Of a stretch of 5,426 nt of DNA, positions 1 to 5,426 are shown one piece after another. The stretch is from Clostridiales bacterium. GTDB taxonomy: Bacteria > Bacillota > Clostridia > Oscillospirales > Oscillospiraceae. The DNA is taken from NCBI GenBank assembly GCA_021201515.1, contig JAJQET010000234.1, positions 1 through 5,426 of the forward strand. The letters run 5' to 3'. The position numbers and the translations under genes are program-made. How positions within the stretch are numbered: position 1 is the first letter of the stretch; each line of letters begins with the position of its first letter. The notes below the pieces were generated by a model. The model ran no database searches, was not told the origin of the DNA, and saw nothing but the letters and a program-made list of their open reading frames with translations.

Positions 1-266
1 ATGGCGTTGTCATAGGCCCGGTTCAGGTTGCTGATGATGGAGTTGGGGTTCTCCTGGTCGACGGCTTACCGGGCGATAAAATCGGCTCAGTCGGTGTAGA
101 TGTTGGGAATGTCCAGCGAGGCGCAGAAGGCGGCATGGTCGCCCCCCACCTGCTCGATGAGCTGGTCAAAGCTCCTGGCAAACAGCTTGAGGATGGTGTA
201 CACCCGCTCGGAATACCGACCCAGCCAGTAGAGCCGGTCCGCGTTTACGACTGACTTAATACCCAT
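1..266 (-). pseudogene. Alpha-E domain protein (COG2307/DUF403), 5' part, interrupted by two in-frame stops
   Basis: Reading from the ATG at 266-264, the frame gives MGIKSVVNADRLYWLGRYSE and continues for 59 codons to a TGA at 89-87. It then reads ADFIAR, meets a TAA at 68-66, and continues with DQENPNSIISNLNRAYDNA to the window edge. The WLGRYSERVY start and the NPNSIISNLNRAYDNA segment on the far side of both stops are typical of alpha-E proteins, so one gene spans the stops. Alpha-E proteins are helical proteins of unproven function, almost always encoded next to a circularly permuted ATP-grasp protein, as here. The start overlaps the end of the ATP-grasp gene by 22 bases, which suggests translational coupling. 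Only the N-terminal ~88 codons of a protein usually about 300 residues long are in view. No frame shift is needed, only two base substitutions. It may be a true pseudogene, a gene with recent nonsense mutations, or an assembly error. Confidence 0.8.
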
Positions 267-1567
267 GTGTCTTTAAAACCTCCGCCTTGTGATGAATTGA
301 CGATGAAGGAATCCGGATTCCGGGAGAAGCGGGTCAGCCCGCTCTTCCAGACCACCGGCTCCTCGCTGGTCAGGACGAATGCCCGCAGGTCGGCCTTCCG
401 CTCCACGATTTCGCTGCCCTCCTGAATGGGGATGTCGCAGAAGTCGATGACCTCCTGGGCGATGAACCGCCTTGGCTCCGCTTTCAGCAGCGCGATGAAG
501 TCCGCCTTCTGCTGAGCGGTCATCTTGCTGCCGAAGACCACGCCGTAGCCGCCCGCCTCCGCCACATCTTTCAGCACCAGGGTGTCGAAATGCTCCAGCA
601 CATACTGCATATCCTCCTGATAGAAGGGCAGATAGGTGGGGGCGTTGTGGAGGATAGGCTCCTCCCCCAGGTAGTATTTGATCATGCGGGGGACGAAGTA
701 GTAGATGCCCTTATCGTCCCCGATGCCGTTGCCGGGGGTGTTCAGCAGGGCCACGTTCCCCTTCCGGTACACATCGAAGATGTGGGGGACGCCGATGACG
801 GACTCCGGGTTGAAGGTCATGGGGTCCATGTACTCGTCGGAGATGCGGCGGTAGACCGCGCCGACCCGCTCCCGCCGTCCGGCGTAGCCCTTAAAATAGA
901 GATAGTCGCCGTCCACCTGCAGGTCATTGTAGCCCACCAGGGGCACCCCCATCCGCTCCGCCAGGAAGGAATGCTCAAAGTAGGCTGCGTTGTAGCGGCC
1001 CGGCGTCAGCACCACGCTGAGGCCCCCGACGTTCACATAGTCCATGGCGTGTTTTAAGAGGTCGGCATAGTTCCGGTTGTCCTCAATGGGGTTATCGTGG
1101 AAGGTGCGTGGGCTGGAGCGGCGGCACAACTCCCGGGCGATCATGGGATAGGACGCGCCGGAGGGCACCCGCAGGTTGTCCTCCAGGATGTACCACTCCC
1201 CGTCCTTGCCCAGCACCAGGTCGATGCCGGAGACGTGAGAAAAGACCTCCTTCGGCGGCACCACCCCCTCACAGGGCACCAGATAACCGCTGGAGGCGTA
1301 GATAAATTCTTCGGGCACCACCCTGTCCCGGACAATTTTCTTGTCATTGTAAATGTCCAGCAGGAACAGGTTCAGCGCCTTGACCCGCTGCTTCAATCCC
1401 CGCTCCAGATAGTCAAACTCCTCTTTTGTGATGACGCGGGGGATGGCGTCAAAGGGAAAGAGCTGCTCTTTAAAGGTGCCGTTTTTGTAGATGCCGAACT
1501 TCACGCCGTACCTGGCCAGAAGCTCGTTCACCGTGTCCCGCTTGTCCAGCAAATCATAGTTCTTCAC
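245..1567 (-). CDS. Circularly permuted ATP-grasp type 2 family protein (COG2308)
   Basis: This is a 440-residue cytoplasmic protein with no signal peptide or membrane segment. Family members are predicted ATP-dependent carboxylate-amine ligases that would join amino acids or tag peptides; the substrate is unknown. Hallmarks seen are LFPFDAIPRVI (about 36-46), LERGLKQRVKALNLFLLDIY (54-73), GIDLV...YILEDNLRVPSG (114-137), LVLKDVAEAGGYGVVFG (330-346, glycine-rich nucleotide-binding type), FIAQE (368-372), KADLRAFVL (391-399) and NSSQGGGFKDTWVL (424-437). The last block is the highly conserved C-terminal signature. The start is GTG: an in-frame TGA at 1576-1574 lies three codons upstream, so no earlier start is possible. 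The N-terminus is shorter than in many proteobacterial relatives, which have an extra ~30-60 residues. The nearest good Shine-Dalgarno (AGGAG, 1590-1586) is 18 bases away. The alpha-E gene follows and overlaps by 22 bases. The biochemical role is inferred from the family only. Confidence 0.92.
   Translation of the reverse strand: MKNYDLLDKRDTVNELLARYGVKFGIYKNGTFKEQLFPFDAIPRVITKEEFDYLERGLKQRVKALNLFLLDIYNDKKIVRDRVVPEEFIYASSGYLVPCEGVVPPKEVFSHVSGIDLVLGKDGEWYILEDNLRVPSGASYPMIARELCRRSSPRTFHDNPIEDNRNYADLLKHAMDYVNVGGLSVVLTPGRYNAAYFEHSFLAERMGVPLVGYNDLQVDGDYLYFKGYAGRRERVGAVYRRISDEYMDPMTFNPESVIGVPHIFDVYRKGNVALLNTPGNGIGDDKGIYYFVPRMIKYYLGEEPILHNAPTYLPFYQEDMQYVLEHFDTLVLKDVAEAGGYGVVFGSKMTAQQKADFIALLKAEPRRFIAQEVIDFCDIPIQEGSEIVERKADLRAFVLTSEEPVVWKSGLTRFSRNPDSFIVNSSQGGGFKDTWVLSQS
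279..283 (-). promoter_or_regulatory. Ribosome binding site of the alpha-E gene, inside the ATP-grasp gene
   Basis: GGAGG on the minus strand lies 12 bases before the ATG at 266-264. It sits within the 3' coding end of the ATP-grasp gene. It supports this ATG as the start and the reading of the two genes as one translationally coupled operon. The spacing is somewhat longer than ideal. Confidence 0.55.
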
Positions 1568-1577
1568 GCGCTCTCAC
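1554..1577 (-). other. Possible 7-codon leader minicistron overlapping the ATP-grasp start
   Basis: A GTG at 1577-1575 opens a frame VRAREEL ending in TGA at 1556-1554. AGGAG at 1590-1586 sits 8 bases before this GTG, which is ideal spacing. The same site is 18 bases from the GTG of the ATP-grasp gene. The minicistron is out of frame with the ATP-grasp gene and ends within its fifth codon. It could couple or restrain ATP-grasp translation, or it could be a chance match. Such a short frame cannot be confirmed from sequence alone. Confidence 0.25.
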
Positions 1578-1591
1578 TACTTTCTCTCCTG

Positions 1592-1605
1592 CCCGACTGT
1601 TCGGG
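1592..1605 (-). repeat. Small hairpin next to the Shine-Dalgarno of the ATP-grasp leader
   Basis: On the minus strand CCCGA, loop ACAG, TCGGG forms a perfect 5-bp stem ending one base before AGGAG (1590-1586). It may set access to the ribosome site. It is short enough to be chance. Confidence 0.3.
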
Positions 1606-1613
1606 TGAGCTGC

Positions 1614-1659
1614 AAAAAATGAAACAAGGGTGCCCTGCACTTGCAAAACACCCTTGTTT
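1614..1659 (-). terminator. Intrinsic terminator or leader attenuator ahead of the ATP-grasp gene
   Basis: The arms AAACAAGGGTG (1632-1622 on the complementary side) and CACCCTTGTTT form a perfect 11-bp inverted repeat at 1622-1632 and 1649-1659. The 16-base loop can add an inner TGC/GCA stem. On the minus strand the second arm is followed by CA and six T (1619-1614), the right geometry for Rho-independent termination in the direction of the genes. On the plus strand the following T run is only four and there is no gene to end. It may end pepF transcription. A good promoter lies just before it, however, so it may instead act within the 5' leader of the ATP-grasp mRNA. Confidence 0.75.
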
Positions 1660-1664
1660 TCTCT

Positions 1665-1693
1665 AGGATAACAGACGGAGGAAAAAAAGTCAA
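1665..1693 (-). promoter_or_regulatory. Sigma-70/SigA-type promoter for the ATP-grasp/alpha-E operon
   Basis: On the minus strand TTGACT (1693-1688), a 17-base T-rich spacer, and TATCCT (1670-1665) make a near-consensus vegetative promoter. The predicted start of transcription is near 1659-1657, at the first bases of the terminator-like hairpin. The distance to the GTG of the ATP-grasp gene is about 90 bases. No better promoter is seen between the hairpin and the gene. The match is by eye and has no experimental support. Confidence 0.6.
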
Positions 1694-1698
1694 CCAGG

Positions 1699-1753
1699 AT
1701 TCTGCCCAATTTCACCCTGACCGGGCAAAAAAGTTTCGACGGCAGGGCAGAAT
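1699..1753 (-). repeat. 9-bp inverted repeat after the pepF stop
   Basis: ATTCTGCCC (1699-1707) and GGGCAGAAT (1745-1753) are perfect inverted copies separated by 37 bases. The pepF stop is at 1759-1757, so the transcript arm begins four bases after it. A further GGGCA at 1723-1727 could pair with the 1703-1707 part of the same arm as an alternative short stem. There is no T run directly after the second arm; a T7 tract comes about 10 bases later, after TTGAC. It could be a weak pepF terminator, an mRNA 3' stem, or an operator just upstream of the -35 box at 1693-1688. Confidence 0.45.
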
Positions 1754-1756
1754 GCG

Positions 1757-3544
1757 TTACACCAGCCCCTCCATCTCGTCCAGCAGGCCGTCAAACACGG
1801 CGATGGCCGCTTCCAGCGGCTCCGGCGTGGACATATCCACCCCGGCCCCCTTCAGCAGCTCAATGGGGGTCTTGGAGCAGCCGCCTTTCAGGAAGCCCAG
1901 ATAGGCCTCCACCGCCTCCTCGCCGCCGTGGAGAATCTTCTGGGACAGGGCCACCGCGGCGGCGAAGCCGGTGGCGTACTGATACAGGTAGAAATTGTAA
2001 TAAAAATGGGGGATACGGGACCACTCCAGGGCAATCTTATCATCGCTCTCCAATGCAGGGCCGAAGTACTTATCCTGCAAACCGCGATAGATGGCGCAGC
2101 AGGCCTCCGCCGTGACCCCCTGACCGGACCAGGTCAGCTCGTTGACCCGCAGCTCAAACTCGGCCAGCTGGGTCTGGCGGAAGAAGGTGGTGCGGAACTG
2201 CTCCAGATAGTAATTGATGAGGTAGGCCCGCTGCCGGCGGTCGGTGGTCTTGCCCAGCAGGTACTGCATCAGCAGGCATTCGTTGCAGGTGGAGGCCACC
2301 TCCGCCACAAAGATTTTATAACGCTTGTACACCTGGGGCTGGTTCTCGTTGGACAGCCAGGTGTGCATGGCGTGGCCCATCTCGTGAATCAGGGTGAACA
2401 CGTCCATCAGCTTGTCCTGATAGTTCAGCAGGATATAGGGGTGTACGTTGGGCCCGGCGCAGTAGCCGCCGGAGCGCTTGCCCGCGTTCTCGTACACGTC
2501 GATCCAGCCGCCCTCCAAGCCCTGCCGCACCACGGAGAGGTAGTCCTCCCCCAGGGGTTTCAGCGCCTCCAGCACCAGGGCTTTGGCATCCTCAAAGGGG
2601 GTGTCCATGGTCACGTCACCCACGATGGGGGTGTACATGTCGTAGGGGTGCAGGGTCTCCACCCCCAGCAGCTTCTTCCGCAGGGCCACATACCGGTGGA
2701 GGGAGGGCAAATGCTGCTCCACGGTGGAGAGCAGGTTGTGATAAATCTCCTCCGGCACCTCCGTCTCCGCCACGGCTGCGGCCAGAGAGGAGGGGTACTT
2801 CCGGGCTTTGGCGAAGAACCACAGCTGCTTCGTCTGTGCCCCCAGGGTTGCGGCCAGGGTATTGCGGAACTGGCCGTAGGAGGCGTAAAGGGTCTCATAG
2901 GTGTTTTTGCGGAGGGTGCGGTCCTTGGACTCGATATATTTCCCATAGGTGCCTTGGGACAGGGGACGCAGCTTCCCCTCCCCGTCCTCCACGTCGGGGA
3001 AGGTCAGGTCGGCGTCGTTGAACATGGAAAAGATGTCGTCCGGCCCGCCGGACAGGTCTCCGGCGGCGGCCAGCAGCTTTTCCTCCGCCGGGGAGAGGGT
3101 ATGCTCCCGTCTGCTGCGGATAACCTCCAGGTGGCGGCGGTACAGGGCCAGCCCCTCCACCGTCTCATACCAGTCCGACAGCGTCGTTTCCGGAATGGCC
3201 AGCAGCTCCCCCGTCTCAAAGGCCCCGGCGGTGGACAGCTCCAGCAGCACGCTCCTGGCCTGGGCGTTCATGGCCTGGTATTTGGCCACCCGGGTGTCGC
3301 TGTCCCCCCGGAGCATGGCGTATTCCATCACGTCGGTGACCTGGGCGCTGATGGCGTCGTCCAGCCGGAGGTAGGCCAGCAGGGTTTCCCCGCTCTCCCC
3401 CAGCCTTCCCTCATAGCTCCGCACTTGGGGAATGCAGGCCCTAAGCCGCTCCAGCGCCTCCTGCCAGGCCTCGTCCGTGGGATAAATGTGTTCCAGCTTC
3501 CACAGGTAGCGTGCATCCTGCTCGCTGCGTTCTTTCACTGCCAT
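1757..3544 (-). CDS. pepF: Oligoendopeptidase F (M3B zinc metallopeptidase)
   Basis: This 595-residue cytoplasmic peptidase hydrolyses oligopeptides of moderate length, in peptide recycling and turnover. The start MAVKERSEQDARYLWKLEHI matches the usual PepF N-terminus and is preceded by AAGGAAG at 7 bases. The frame stays open upstream to 3682, but that part reads through a terminator and is not coding. An N-terminal helical oligopeptidase domain (about 110-190) is followed by the M3 catalytic domain (about 200-585). The zinc motif HEMGH lies at 387-391 (bases 2386-2372), with His387, Glu388 (catalytic) and His391. The third ligand is probably Glu415 in VAEVAST. The segment at 513-526, starting HFYYNFY, carries the His and Tyr residues that close over substrate in the family. 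Length is normal (about 600) and no key residue is missing. It is flanked by its own terminator/promoter regions, so it is likely monocistronic. No link to the neighbouring ATP-grasp genes is implied. Confidence 0.96.
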   Translation of the reverse strand: MAVKERSEQDARYLWKLEHIYPTDEAWQEALERLRACIPQVRSYEGRLGESGETLLAYLRLDDAISAQVTDVMEYAMLRGDSDTRVAKYQAMNAQARSVLLELSTAGAFETGELLAIPETTLSDWYETVEGLALYRRHLEVIRSRREHTLSPAEEKLLAAAGDLSGGPDDIFSMFNDADLTFPDVEDGEGKLRPLSQGTYGKYIESKDRTLRKNTYETLYASYGQFRNTLAATLGAQTKQLWFFAKARKYPSSLAAAVAETEVPEEIYHNLLSTVEQHLPSLHRYVALRKKLLGVETLHPYDMYTPIVGDVTMDTPFEDAKALVLEALKPLGEDYLSVVRQGLEGGWIDVYENAGKRSGGYCAGPNVHPYILLNYQDKLMDVFTLIHEMGHAMHTWLSNENQPQVYKRYKIFVAEVASTCNECLLMQYLLGKTTDRRQRAYLINYYLEQFRTTFFRQTQLAEFELRVNELTWSGQGVTAEACCAIYRGLQDKYFGPALESDDKIALEWSRIPHFYYNFYLYQYATGFAAAVALSQKILHGGEEAVEAYLGFLKGGCSKTPIELLKGAGVDMSTPEPLEAAIAVFDGLLDEMEGLV

Positions 3545-3551
3545 AATCCTG

Positions 3552-3558
3552 CTTCCTT
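3552..3558 (-). promoter_or_regulatory. Ribosome binding site of pepF
   Basis: AAGGAAG on the minus strand lies 7 bases before the ATG at 3544-3542. It fixes the pepF start and rules against the 46-codon upstream extension. Confidence 0.75.
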
Positions 3559-3568
3559 TCGTTTTGTA

Positions 3569-3574
3569 ATTGTA
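3569..3574 (-). promoter_or_regulatory. Candidate -10 element for pepF
   Basis: TACAAT on the minus strand is one base from consensus. A start about 7 bases on would give an 18-base leader just containing the pepF ribosome site. No convincing -35 box sits 16-18 bases upstream, where the sequence is GC-rich, and there is no TG extended -10. It would need an activator, or may not be the true promoter. Confidence 0.3.
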
Positions 3575-3576
3575 TC

Positions 3577-3615
3577 TTCCGGGGGTTCGCGGGCGCTGAC
3601 GCCATCGGCCCGGAA
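3577..3615 (-). repeat. Nested inverted repeat upstream of the pepF -10 element
   Basis: TTCCGGG (3577-3583) and CCCGGAA (3609-3615) are perfect 7-bp inverted copies. Between them GGCG-CTGA-CGCC (3592-3603) forms a second small stem. Together they make a 39-base two-part fold that fills the position where the pepF -35 box should be. It could be a regulator site or an extra transcript-ending stem behind typA, or simply GC-rich chance pairing. Confidence 0.35.
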
Positions 3616-3645
3616 AAGGCCGGCCTCTGCGCTGCCGCAGAGGCC
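3614..3645 (-). terminator. Intrinsic terminator of typA
   Basis: On the minus strand GGCCTCTGCG, loop GCAG, CGCAGAGGCC forms a perfect 10-bp GC-rich stem (3622-3645). It is followed by GGCC and four T (3617-3614). It lies about 50 bases after the typA stop. The stem is strong, but the T run is short and offset by four bases, so termination may be partial. It separates typA from pepF. Confidence 0.65.
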
Positions 3646-3697
3646 AGACCCACAGGGAGATGTGATTTACTTGCGCCGCCATCCCGGCCCCGGTTCC

Positions 3698-5426
3698 TCA
3701 GCGGTTCTTTTTGCCGTGAATGGACTTCATCCGCAGGTCGTTGGACAAAATGCTCTTGCGCAGGCGGAGGAAGTGGGGGGTCACCTCCAGCAGCTCATCG
3801 TCCGCCAGGAACTCCAGGCACTGCTCCAGGCTCATCTGTCTGGGGGGAATCAGGTGCAATGCATCGTCCGACCCGGCGGCCCGGGTGTTGGTCAGCTGCT
3901 TCTTCTTGCAGACGTTGATGGTGATGTCCTCATCCTTGGGGTTCATGCCGATGATCATGCCCTCGTACACGTCCACGCCGGCCCCGATGAACAGGACGCC
4001 CCGCTGCTGGGCGTTGTACAGGCCGTAGGTGATGCTGACGCCGGTTTCGGAGGCCACCAGCGAGCCGGTGTTCCGGCGCTCCAGGTCCCCGGCGTAGGGC
4101 TGGTAGGAGTCAAAGACGGAGGCCATGATGCCCTCGCCCTTGGTGGCGGTCAGGAACTCGTTGCGGTAGCCAAAAAGGCCACGGGAGGGCACCAGGAACT
4201 CAATCTTCATCCGGTCGCCCACCGGGCTCATGTCCAGCATGGTGCCCTTGCGCTGACCCAGCTGCTCAATGACGGTGCCCATATAGTCGGCGGGCACGTC
4301 GATGACGACCCGCTCCACCGGCTCACACCGGACGCCGTCGATGGTACGGAACAGCACCCGGGGCGGGGAAACCTGGAACTCGTACCCCTCCCGACGCATG
4401 GTCTCAATCAAAATACCCAGGTGCATTTCGCCCCGCCCGGCCACGTTGAAGGAGTCGGTGGAGTCCGGCAGCTCCGACACCCGGAGGGACACGTCCTTCA
4501 GCGTCTCCCGGAACAGCCGCTCCCGAATCTGGCGGGAGGTGACAAACTTGCCGTCCCGGCCCGCATAGGGGGAGTCGTTGACGGAGAAGGTGATTTCCAT
4601 AGTGGGGGCAGACACCTTCACGAACTCCAGCGGCTCGATGGCCTCCGGGGCGCAAATGGTGTCGCCAATGGTGACGTCCCCGATGCCGGACATGGCGATG
4701 ATGTTGCCCGCCTCGGCCCGGCGGCAGGGGACCCGGCTCAGGCCGTTGAACTCAAACAGGGCGGACGCCTTGAACTTCTTGGAGACGGTTTCCGGGTCGT
4801 GGAAGTTGCAGACCTGGATTTCCTCATTCTGCTCCAGCACGCCCCGCTCAATGCGGCCGATGGCAATGCGGCCCACAAACTCATTATAGTCAATAGAGGA
4901 CACCAGCATCTGGAAGGGGGCGTCCAGCTCCACCTCCGGCGCGGGGATATGCTCCAAAATGGTATGGAACAGAGGCTCCAGGTCGGTGCCCCGGACGTCC
5001 GGGTCGGTGGAGCAGATGCCCTCCCGGGCGGAGCAGTACAGGAAGGGGGAATCCAGCTGTTCATCTGTGGCGTTCAAATCCATCAGCAACTCCAGCGTCT
5101 CGTCCACGACCTCCCGCACCCGCTGGTCGGGACGGTCGATTTTATTCACCACGATGATGACCTTGTGGCCCAGCTCCAGTGCTCGGGACAGCACAAAACG
5201 GGTCTGAGGCATGGGGCCCTCCGCAGCATCTACCAAAAGGATGACGCCGTTGACCATTTTCAGGATACGCTCCACCTCGCCGCCGAAATCGGCGTGTCCC
5301 GGCGTGTCCACGATATTGATTTTTGTGTCCCCGTAGGTGACGGCGGTATTTTTCGCCAGGATGGTAATGCCGCGTTCCCGCTCCAGGTCGCCGGAGTCCA
5401 TGACCCGCTCCACGACCTCCCGGTTC
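3698..5426 (-). CDS. typA: Translational GTPase TypA/BipA, N-terminus outside the window
   Basis: TypA/BipA is a ribosome-binding GTPase of the EF-G/LepA type, needed for 50S subunit assembly and for growth in cold or stress. The frame is open to the window edge: 575 residues are visible, starting [20 protein letters not shown]. The full protein is usually about 610, so roughly 35-40 residues with the P-loop (G1) are missing. Seen in order are switch I RERGITI (G2), DTPGHAD (G3, about residues 40-46 of the visible part), NKID (G4, bases 5146-5135), SAR (G5), a beta-barrel domain II, an EF-G-like domain III/V with [20 protein letters not shown], and the TypA-specific C-terminal domain ending KSIHGKKNR. 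The stop is TGA at 3700-3698. The ATG at 5403-5401 and the GTG at 5413-5411 are internal, since the conserved sequence continues above them. No damage is seen. A terminator follows the gene. Confidence 0.96.
   Translation of the reverse strand, partial: NREVVERVMDSGDLERERGITILAKNTAVTYGDTKINIVDTPGHADFGGEVERILKMVNGVILLVDAAEGPMPQTRFVLSRALELGHKVIIVVNKIDRPDQRVREVVDETLELLMDLNATDEQLDSPFLYCSAREGICSTDPDVRGTDLEPLFHTILEHIPAPEVELDAPFQMLVSSIDYNEFVGRIAIGRIERGVLEQNEEIQVCNFHDPETVSKKFKASALFEFNGLSRVPCRRAEAGNIIAMSGIGDVTIGDTICAPEAIEPLEFVKVSAPTMEITFSVNDSPYAGRDGKFVTSRQIRERLFRETLKDVSLRVSELPDSTDSFNVAGRGEMHLGILIETMRREGYEFQVSPPRVLFRTIDGVRCEPVERVVIDVPADYMGTVIEQLGQRKGTMLDMSPVGDRMKIEFLVPSRGLFGYRNEFLTATKGEGIMASVFDSYQPYAGDLERRNTGSLVASETGVSITYGLYNAQQRGVLFIGAGVDVYEGMIIGMNPKDEDITINVCKKKQLTNTRAAGSDDALHLIPPRQMSLEQCLEFLADDELLEVTPHFLRLRKSILSNDLRMKSIHGKKNR

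Noticed and set aside
66..89. Selenocysteine, pyrrolysine or TGA-as-Trp recoding to explain the stops in the alpha-E gene
   Set aside because: One of the two stops is TAA, TGG is used for Trp nearby and TGA ends typA normally. No recoding structure was seen.
1614..1662. Bidirectional use of the 1622-1659 hairpin as a plus-strand terminator
   Set aside because: The plus-strand side has only TTTT then CTCT, and no plus-strand gene precedes it.
1568..1664. T-box riboswitch, suggested by AAGGGTG in the ATP-grasp leader
   Set aside because: The rest of the T-box core (GGTACCGCG or similar) and the stem I region are missing, and the predicted leader is far too short.
590..1666. Long plus-strand open frames (590-1057 and 1097-1666) opposite the ATP-grasp gene
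   Set aside because: They lie antisense to a clearly conserved protein, have low-complexity G+C-driven composition and resemble no known family. The second runs through the promoter and hairpin region.
3545..3682. 46-codon N-terminal extension of PepF in the open frame
   Set aside because: It passes through the typA terminator and the inverted repeat, is Arg/Pro-rich with no family match, and a good ribosome site precedes the internal ATG at 3544.
5401..5413. GTG or ATG near 5401-5413 as the true start of typA
   Set aside because: Conserved TypA sequence ([19 protein letters not shown]) continues above both codons to the window edge, and a start there would lack the P-loop.

Overview
The window looks like chromosomal DNA from a GC-rich Firmicute. 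By eye it is roughly 60% G+C, with strong Shine-Dalgarno sites, GTG starts and hairpin terminators. The closest feel is a gut Clostridia member of the Oscillospiraceae type (Flavonifractor/Oscillibacter-like). That placement is inferred from protein style and composition, not from a marker gene. All recognisable genes lie on the minus strand, so the reading order of transcription is from base 5426 down to base 1.

Layout in transcription order: (1) 5426-3698, the translational GTPase TypA/BipA, cut by the window edge so that its first ~35-40 residues, including the P-loop, are missing. (2) 3697-3545, an intergenic region with a typA terminator hairpin, a second inverted repeat and a weak -10 element before pepF. 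(3) 3544-1757, a complete oligoendopeptidase F (M3B metallopeptidase, HEMGH zinc motif). (4) 1756-1568, an intergenic region with an inverted repeat, a near-consensus promoter (TTGACT-17-TATCCT), then an intrinsic-terminator-like hairpin lying downstream of that promoter, and a ribosome site that fits a 7-codon minicistron better than the annotated gene. (5) 1567-245, a complete circularly permuted ATP-grasp protein of the COG2308 type. (6) 266-1, the beginning of its usual partner, an alpha-E (COG2307/DUF403) protein. It overlaps the ATP-grasp gene by 22 bases and carries two in-frame stop codons.

typA and pepF are housekeeping genes and appear to be separate transcription units. The ATP-grasp/alpha-E pair belongs to a family of proposed peptide-tag or amide-bond-forming systems whose product is not known. 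The points most worth a second look are the double nonsense lesion in the alpha-E gene and the promoter-terminator order in front of the ATP-grasp gene, which suggests attenuation. No RNA genes, CRISPR arrays, insertion sequences or phage elements were seen.
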